Of a DNA stretch of 17,439 bases, positions 13,079 to 17,439 are shown piece after piece (position 1 is the stretch's first letter; each line of letters starts with the position of its first letter). The stretch covers positions 1-17,439 of the forward strand of contig NZ_CALJRX010000340.1 of the NCBI RefSeq assembly GCF_937976265.1. The letters run 5' to 3'. Below the pieces are notes generated by a model that worked only from the letters and a program-made list of their open reading frames with translations, was not told the DNA's origin and did no database searches. The stretch comes from an uncultured Haemophilus sp. (lineage in GTDB: Bacteria > Pseudomonadota > Gammaproteobacteria > Enterobacterales > Pasteurellaceae). The position numbers were made by a program, and so were the translations under genes.

Positions 13079-13944
13079 TATTTCCAGCCTTTCACTTTAC
13101 AAATTAAATCGTAAGCGGCTTGGATTTGTTGCGCTTTTTCTTTGGCCATTTCCATCATTTCTGGTGGTAAGCCTTTAGCCACTAATTTATCCGGATGATG
13201 TTCATTCATTAAACGACGATATGCACGTTTTACGGCATTACGATCATCACTTTCACTCACGCCCAATACTTTATAAGCATCACTTAATGTTGGGCCAGAA
13301 GATTGTTGGTAACTACCTTGTTGTTGATATTGATACCCACCTTGCTGTTGATAACCGCCCTGTTGGTATTGGCGATAGAATCCACCTTGAGTAAATTGAC
13401 GAGCTGCAATTTCCATTGCCAGCATTTGCTCAAACTGCATACGGGAAAGACCAAGCTCTTCAGCCACCACATAAAGCACTTCTTTTTCCGACTCATGTAA
13501 TTGAGAATCAACAAAGGCAGCTTGCACTTGTACGTGCAAAAACATTCTCAGTAAATCAGCTCGTTGTCCACATCCAATGCGGAATTCGCGAATCACCTGA
13601 CGTAGTGGAAAATCTGTTGCTTTACCTCGACTAAATGCCTCTTGAGCAAGTTTGCGATGACTCTCATCTAATTGCATCTGGTTCATCAATTGATTTGCCA
13701 GTTGAATATCTTCTTCCGTCACTCGACCTTTGGATTTACTTAAATGTCCAAGTACCGCAAAAGTCGTTTGCATAAAGAGCGCTTGTCGGGTTGTTTTTTT
13801 CTTAAAAAAGCTAGAGTTAACCGAACCAAGCTCATAGAGTTTTTTATCTGCGATTGAACCTAAAATGAGTCCAGCGATGGCACCGAAAAAACCACCCCAT
13901 TTAAAACCGAGAAAAACCCCGATAATCTTTCCAAAAAAATACAT
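13078..13944 (-). CDS. djlA: DjlA, membrane-anchored DnaJ-like co-chaperone
   Basis: DjlA is a bitopic inner-membrane co-chaperone that presents its J-domain to DnaK in the cytoplasm; in E. coli its level affects the Rcs phosphorelay. The 288-residue protein has a single glycine-rich membrane segment at about residues 5-32, whose composition drives dimerisation in E. coli. A TerB-like helical domain follows (about 50-182). A Gln/Gly/Tyr-rich linker (about 184-216) leads to a C-terminal J-domain from about 219, with the HPD motif at 250-252 and a basic helix II (KRAYRRLMNEHH). The ATG follows AGGGGAAG. Its stop overlaps the dusC GTG by one base. pyrE lies upstream after about 107 bases that contain only imperfect hairpins. 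Confidence 0.94.
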   Translation of the reverse strand: MYFFGKIIGVFLGFKWGGFFGAIAGLILGSIADKKLYELGSVNSSFFKKKTTRQALFMQTTFAVLGHLSKSKGRVTEEDIQLANQLMNQMQLDESHRKLAQEAFSRGKATDFPLRQVIREFRIGCGQRADLLRMFLHVQVQAAFVDSQLHESEKEVLYVVAEELGLSRMQFEQMLAMEIAARQFTQGGFYRQYQQGGYQQQGGYQYQQQGSYQQSSGPTLSDAYKVLGVSESDDRNAVKRAYRRLMNEHHPDKLVAKGLPPEMMEMAKEKAQQIQAAYDLICKVKGWK

Positions 13945-14051
13945 TCTCTTCCCCTAAAGTGTAGTCAAAAAGGTCTTTTGACAATAATGGGTAGACGCAA
14001 ATGTCTGCCCTTACATTAATATGGTATTTTTCTTATTTTTCAAGTGATGAA

Positions 14052-14693
14052 TTACACACCATAACTTTCACGATAAGCACGCATTGCTGGCAAATATTGT
14101 TGATAATCGGCTTCGTTTTCAATGAATTGTATTAAATCATTAAAATCAATAATGGAAAGCACTTGGCACTGGTAGTCGCGTTCCACTTCTTGAATGGCGG
14201 AAAGTTCGCCTTTGCCTTTTTCCTGACGATTTAATGCAATAAATACGGCGGCTAATTTGGCGTGATTAGCCTCAAGAAGCGCCATTGATTCACGAATGGC
14301 TGTGCCAGCTGTAATGACATCATCGACTAATAACACATTGCCGGTTAATGGGCTACCGATCAAATTACCACCTTCACCGTGATCTTTGGCTTCTTTGCGG
14401 TTAAAGCAAACAGGTGTATCTCGGTTAAATTGATTGAATAGTGCAATGGAAACGCTCGTCGCAATCGGAATGCCTTTATAGGCAGGTCCAAAAATGACAT
14501 CAAAATCGACCGCACTTGATTGAATTGCTTTCGCGTAGTATTCACCTAAGCGAGCAAGATCTGCACCCGTACTAAACAATCCAGCATTGAAAAAATAAGG
14601 GCTTTTTCGACCTGATTTTAGGGTAAATTCACCAAATTTGAGCACTTGGCGACTCAACGCGAATTTAATAAATTCGATTTTGTAGCTTTCCAT
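14052..14693 (-). CDS. pyrE: PyrE, orotate phosphoribosyltransferase
   Basis: PyrE joins orotate to PRPP to make orotidine 5'-monophosphate in pyrimidine synthesis. The 213-residue protein has the usual length. The PRPP motif VLLVDDVITAGTA is at residues 120-132, the flexible catalytic loop KDHGEGG at about 103-109, and FTLKSGRKSPYFFNAG near the N-terminus is typical. The ribosome site ATAGGAA overlaps the rph stop codon, and only 9 bases separate the genes, so translation is probably coupled. There is no room for the rph-pyrE attenuator hairpin known in E. coli. A USS at 14509-14517 is embedded in the frame (SAVDF). No clear terminator follows; a GGGTAGAC/GTCTGCCC stem at 13989-14010 lacks a T tract. 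Confidence 0.96.
   Translation of the reverse strand: MESYKIEFIKFALSRQVLKFGEFTLKSGRKSPYFFNAGLFSTGADLARLGEYYAKAIQSSAVDFDVIFGPAYKGIPIATSVSIALFNQFNRDTPVCFNRKEAKDHGEGGNLIGSPLTGNVLLVDDVITAGTAIRESMALLEANHAKLAAVFIALNRQEKGKGELSAIQEVERDYQCQVLSIIDFNDLIQFIENEADYQQYLPAMRAYRESYGV
14509..14517 (-). repeat. Uptake sequence inside pyrE
   Basis: The USS core AAGTGCGGT on the minus strand is embedded in the pyrE coding frame and encodes SAV in QSSAVDF. The same SAV peptide is produced by USS copies in arfA and trmO in this window. Confidence 0.85.
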
Positions 14694-14702
14694 TTTTTGT
14701 TC

Positions 14703-15419
14703 CTATAAACCTAATGCTTCACGTTGTGCCGCGAAGATTTGTTCGCAGCCTTGTTTTGCTAAGCCTAATAAGGTGAGTAATTCTTCGTGGCTGAATGGTT
14801 CGCCTTCTGCCGTACCTTGCACTTCGATCATGCGGCCATCTTCCATCATCACAACGTTCATGTCTGTTTCGGCGGCTGAATCTTCTACATATTCCAAATC
14901 ACATAAGGCTTCACCTTCAACAATTCCAACCGAAATTGCCGCAACCAGACCTTTGATTGGATTGGTTTTTAATGTGCCGTTAGCGATTAAACCATTGATA
15001 GCATCACATAAAGCCACTGCTGCACCCGTGATAGACGCTGTTCTGGTACCACCATCCGCCTGAATCACATCGCAGTCTAAGGTAATAGAACGTTCGCCAA
15101 GGGCTTCTAAGTCAACCATGGCACGCAATGAACGTGCGATTAAGCGTTGAATTTCCATGGTGCGTCCACCTTGTTTGCCTTTTGCGGCTTCACGTTGCAT
15201 ACGGCTGTGTGTAGAGCGTGGCAACATGCCATATTCCGCTGTCACCCAACCTTGATTTTGTCCTTTTAAGAAACGCGGTACACTTTCATCAACACTTGCC
15301 GTACATAATACTTTGGTATCACCAAATTCCACTAATACTGAGCCTTCAGCATGTTTAGTATAATTACGGGTGATTTTAATTGGACGAGATTGATGATTTT
15401 CACGATTATTTGGACGCAT
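14703..15419 (-). CDS. rph: Rph, ribonuclease PH
   Basis: Rph is a phosphate-dependent 3'-5' exoribonuclease that trims tRNA 3' ends; it acts as a hexamer with a PNPase-like fold. The 238-residue frame is complete, unlike E. coli K-12, whose rph is frameshifted near the end. Recognised segments are MRPNNRENHQSRPIKITRNY, GMLPRSTHSRMQREA, the QGGRTMEIQRLIARSLRA helix, the active-site stretch DVIQADGGTRTASITGA, and the intact tail LTLLGLAKQGCEQI. It is the first gene of the rph-pyrE operon, and its TAG stop lies inside the pyrE ribosome site. The upstream 62 bases contain the dauA terminator and leave little space for a promoter. Confidence 0.96.
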   Translation of the reverse strand: MRPNNRENHQSRPIKITRNYTKHAEGSVLVEFGDTKVLCTASVDESVPRFLKGQNQGWVTAEYGMLPRSTHSRMQREAAKGKQGGRTMEIQRLIARSLRAMVDLEALGERSITLDCDVIQADGGTRTASITGAAVALCDAINGLIANGTLKTNPIKGLVAAISVGIVEGEALCDLEYVEDSAAETDMNVVMMEDGRMIEVQGTAEGEPFSHEELLTLLGLAKQGCEQIFAAQREALGL

Positions 15420-15445
15420 TCTGAATTCCTTTATTTTTATTGATA

Positions 15446-15475
15446 AAAAAGCGTGCCTATTTTAGCACGCTTTTT
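15446..15475 (-). terminator. Terminator of dauA
   Basis: AAAAAGCGTGC (15446-15456) and GCACGCTTTTT (15465-15475) form an 11-bp stem with an 8-base loop. On the minus strand it lies 6 bases past the dauA stop codon and runs into T6, separating dauA from rph on the same strand. The loop, read on the minus strand, is TAAAATAG and contains a -10-like TAAAAT. Confidence 0.9.
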
Positions 15476-15481
15476 ACTGTT

Positions 15482-17224
15482 TTATGGATTTGCTTGTTCA
15501 AACTCACGAATTTTATTAAAGACATCTTGTAAATCTGAGCCGTAGTTGATTTTTTGCAATTCAGGCACAGAGTTTGATTTCACTAACATTCTCAGTGGTT
15601 GGAACTGCATATTGCACAAGTAGATTTGTTGATGTGGCAACATATGCTGTACAAAGTGAGTGAGTGCATGAATGCCCCCTGTATCAAGCACGGTTACGGC
15701 ATCGCATTGTAATATGATATGTTTAATCTTGTGATCCGTATGTACCGTTTTATCGTGTAAATCCGCAAAGAGTTTATCTGCCGCCGCAAAGAACAATGGG
15801 CCACTGATACGATAAGCTAACACATCATTCAGATCTTCTGGTGCTGGTTGCTCAATAGCTTTTGTCATTTCTGCAATGGTGCGGATAAATAAGAGACTCG
15901 CCAATAATACGCCAACTGAGATGGCAATCACCATATCGAATAACACCGTGAGAATTAGGCAAGTGAACAATACCGCAATTTCATTTTGTGTGGAACGACG
16001 CGCCAAACGAATAATTTCAGGCACATTTGCCATATGCCAAGCCACCATTAACAACAATGCGGCCATAGAGGAGAGCGGTAAGTAAGACAAGGCATTCGCA
16101 AAGAATAACAGTGAGAATAAGACTAAGAGTGCATGAACAACACTCGATATTGGTGATACCGCTCCTGCTTTCACATTAGCGGCTGAGCGCGCAATAGCTG
16201 CGGTTGCGGTAATCCCGCCTAAGAATGGCGAAACAATATTCCCTAAACCCTGAGCAAGCAGTTCATTATTGGAGCGATGTTTAGTGTCAGTCATGTTATC
16301 TAAGATGACCGCACAAAGTAGTGACTCAATCGCGCCTAATACCGCCATTGAAAAAGCTGCAGGTAAGAGATCTTGTATTTTATCAAAATTCCAATTAATG
16401 ATTTCACCCTGTGCGTTTGGAATATTCCAAGGTAAGGCAAATTCAGGCAAGACATTCGGAATGCCATTTCCCGTTGTGCCATCCGCTAAGGTGTAGTGGA
16501 ATGCGGTACCAATGGTTTCAACCGAGAAACCAAATTGCCCTAAAGCTAATGCCATGAGTGTACCAATAATCACAGCAGGTAAATGACCAGGCACAGGTAA
16601 ACGAAGTTTGTGCCATTGTGTGAGAACAAATAAGGTGACAACACCAACAGCAGTATCAGCCCAGCTAATCGTCGGAAGTGCGGTTAAAATAGTCTGTACT
16701 TTTTCAATATAGTGAGGTGGCATTTGGGCAATATCTAAACCTAAGAAATCTTTGATTTGTAATGTACCGATTGTAATGCCAATCCCGCAGGTAAAGCCCA
16801 GTGTAACGGGGAGAGGAATGTACTCAATTAACCGCCCCAATCGAGACAAGGCCATGATGACTAAAATAATCCCCGAGAGCAGCGTAGCCATGAGTAAACC
16901 ACTGAGTCCAAATTGTTGGGTAACGGGATATAAAATCACGACAAATGCCGCGGTTGGTCCAGAAATATTGAAACGCGATCCACCAGTTAATGCAATCACA
17001 ATACCCGCCACAATAGCCGTATAAAGGCCATGTTGTGGTGGAACACCGCTGGCGATCGCTAAGGCCATGGAGAGGGGAATCGCAATGACTCCTACTGTCA
17101 GACCCGCGATAATATCTTTGATCAATTTTTGTTTTCCGTAGCCTTCACGGAAAGATTCTTTCAATGCGCTAAATGGTTTGACAGCCAAAAACACATTTTT
17201 AGAAAAGAGTGATTTGATTTGCAT
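15482..17224 (-). CDS. dauA: DauA, SulP/SLC26-family C4-dicarboxylate transporter
   Basis: This 580-residue protein is closely similar to E. coli DauA (YchM, 559 residues), an inner-membrane transporter of succinate, aspartate and other C4-dicarboxylates that also affects regulation of DctA. The SulP membrane domain covers about residues 38-445, with DIIAGLTVGVIAIPLSMALA, GGSRFNISGPTAAFVVILYP, YIPLPVTLGFTCGIGITIG, AIESLLCAVILDNMT and GLGNIVSPFLGGITATAA. The cytoplasmic STAS domain covers about 460-565, including RISGPLFFAA and QCDAVTVLDTGGIHAL. SulP members also move sulfate, bicarbonate or chloride, so the substrate is inferred from orthology. No clear Shine-Dalgarno sequence precedes the ATG, but the start aligns with E. 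coli. A USS is embedded at 16676-16684 (encoding LTALP). Confidence 0.9.
   Translation of the reverse strand: MQIKSLFSKNVFLAVKPFSALKESFREGYGKQKLIKDIIAGLTVGVIAIPLSMALAIASGVPPQHGLYTAIVAGIVIALTGGSRFNISGPTAAFVVILYPVTQQFGLSGLLMATLLSGIILVIMALSRLGRLIEYIPLPVTLGFTCGIGITIGTLQIKDFLGLDIAQMPPHYIEKVQTILTALPTISWADTAVGVVTLFVLTQWHKLRLPVPGHLPAVIIGTLMALALGQFGFSVETIGTAFHYTLADGTTGNGIPNVLPEFALPWNIPNAQGEIINWNFDKIQDLLPAAFSMAVLGAIESLLCAVILDNMTDTKHRSNNELLAQGLGNIVSPFLGGITATAAIARSAANVKAGAVSPISSVVHALLVLFSLLFFANALSYLPLSSMAALLLMVAWHMANVPEIIRLARRSTQNEIAVLFTCLILTVLFDMVIAISVGVLLASLLFIRTIAEMTKAIEQPAPEDLNDVLAYRISGPLFFAAADKLFADLHDKTVHTDHKIKHIILQCDAVTVLDTGGIHALTHFVQHMLPHQQIYLCNMQFQPLRMLVKSNSVPELQKINYGSDLQDVFNKIREFEQANP
16676..16684 (+). 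repeat. Uptake sequence inside dauA
   Basis: AAGTGCGGT on the plus strand lies antisense in the dauA coding frame, encoding the LTAL of ILTALPTI in a loop between predicted membrane helices. Confidence 0.85.
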
Positions 17225-17304
17225 AAAAATACGACGATAGAAAAGAGATAAGTTTATATTTTAGCTAAAAGGAAAAGGATTTTTTATGTTCTAGCTCAAA
17301 AAAC

Positions 17305-17333
17305 TTGACTAATCTTAGATAAATCTTTATATT
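17305..17333 (+). promoter_or_regulatory. Promoter of tRNA-Ser
   Basis: TTGACT (17305-17310) and TATATT (17328-17333) are separated by 17 bases. The stretch after the -10 box contains CACGCAC, a GC-containing discriminator like those of stringently controlled stable-RNA promoters. The start point would be near 17340, about 10 bases before the tRNA. Confidence 0.75.
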
Positions 17334-17349
17334 TCACGCACTTCAAAAC

Positions 17350-17439
17350 GGTGAGATGTCCGAGTGGTTGAAGGAGCACGCCTGGAAAGCGTGTATGTGC
17401 GAAAGTGCATCGGGGGTTCGAATCCCCCTCTCACCGCCA
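17350..17439 (+). tRNA. tRNA-Ser(GGA), complete
   Basis: The 90-base gene folds as a class II tRNA with encoded CCA ending at the last base of the window. The acceptor stem is GGTGAGA with TCTCACC and discriminator G. The anticodon stem is CACGC with GCGTG, enclosing the loop CTGGAAA, so the anticodon is GGA (17384-17386), reading UCC and UCU. A long variable arm (TGTGCGAAAGTGCATC region) and the T arm GGGGG-TTCGAAT-CCCCC are clear. A discriminator G, the long arm and the anticodon agree on serine. Confidence 0.97.

Noticed and set aside
13303..13634. Overlapping small plus-strand frames opposite djlA
   Set aside because: They arise from the repetitive Gln/Gly linker read on the other strand; the djlA frame is the conserved one.
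13989..14010. Hairpin GGGTAGAC/GTCTGCCC between pyrE and djlA as terminator
   Set aside because: The 8-bp stem includes a G-T wobble and no T tract follows on the minus strand, so I do not call it a terminator, though it could slow polymerase.
14703..15419. Possible frameshifted rph, as in E. coli K-12
   Set aside because: The frame is intact to the full 238 residues with a normal C-terminal end.
17259..17270. 12-base palindrome TTTTAGCTAAAA upstream of dauA
   Set aside because: It is short and AT-rich, so easily due to chance, and no clear promoter geometry supports an operator.
1..17439. Mobile element, phage, CRISPR or defence system
   Set aside because: Every gene of reasonable length is a recognised housekeeping or transport gene, apart from one 98-residue unknown. 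No transposase, integrase, terminal inverted repeats, spaced direct repeats or att-like duplication of the tRNA end were seen; the tRNA 3' flank is outside the window, so an island beyond it cannot be excluded.

Overview
The window is about 17.4 kb of Pasteurellaceae chromosome, most likely a Haemophilus close to H. parainfluenzae or H. influenzae. Two things point there. The DNA-uptake core AAGTGCGGT, or its complement, occurs about 14 times at roughly the density known for Haemophilus. The AT-rich housekeeping genes also match E. coli and Haemophilus orthologues over full length. I see no integrase, transposase, CRISPR array, phage gene or toxin-antitoxin pair. This is core chromosome, and I found no convincing new multi-gene system. 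The most interesting material is regulatory.

Layout. Bases 1-827 hold the 3' part of bamC (outer-membrane assembly lipoprotein), closed by a terminator made of two inverted uptake sequences. On the minus strand, 896-1888 holds arsC (YfgD type), arfA (ribosome rescue) and a 98-residue protein of unknown function. arfA has its own promoter over the arsC stop codon, a terminator-like hairpin in its leader and a second terminator inside its coding region. perM (+) is divergent from arsC, as in E. coli. Next come trmO (-), then menA and rraA (+), then a DASS/SLC13 anion transporter (+) behind a candidate CRP-activated promoter.

plsB (-) and lexA (+) are divergent, with two LexA boxes in front of lexA. 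dapF follows lexA with its own near-consensus promoter. An alpha-carbonic anhydrase with a signal peptide (-) lies next to dusC and djlA (-, overlapping by one base). These are followed on the minus strand by pyrE and rph (an operon with a 9-base gap) and dauA (SulP-type C4-dicarboxylate transporter). A complete tRNA-Ser(GGA) gene on the plus strand ends exactly at the window edge.

The genes serve separate housekeeping functions: envelope assembly and phospholipid synthesis (bamC, plsB), tRNA maturation and modification (trmO, dusC, rph), menaquinone (menA), RNase E control (rraA), SOS (lexA), lysine/peptidoglycan precursors (dapF), pyrimidines (pyrE), stalled-ribosome rescue (arfA), and anion or CO2 handling (DASS, dauA, carbonic anhydrase). 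Several start codons are placed downstream of the longest open frame, where homologue alignment and Shine-Dalgarno position agree (arfA, DASS, plsB, lexA, dapF, carbonic anhydrase).
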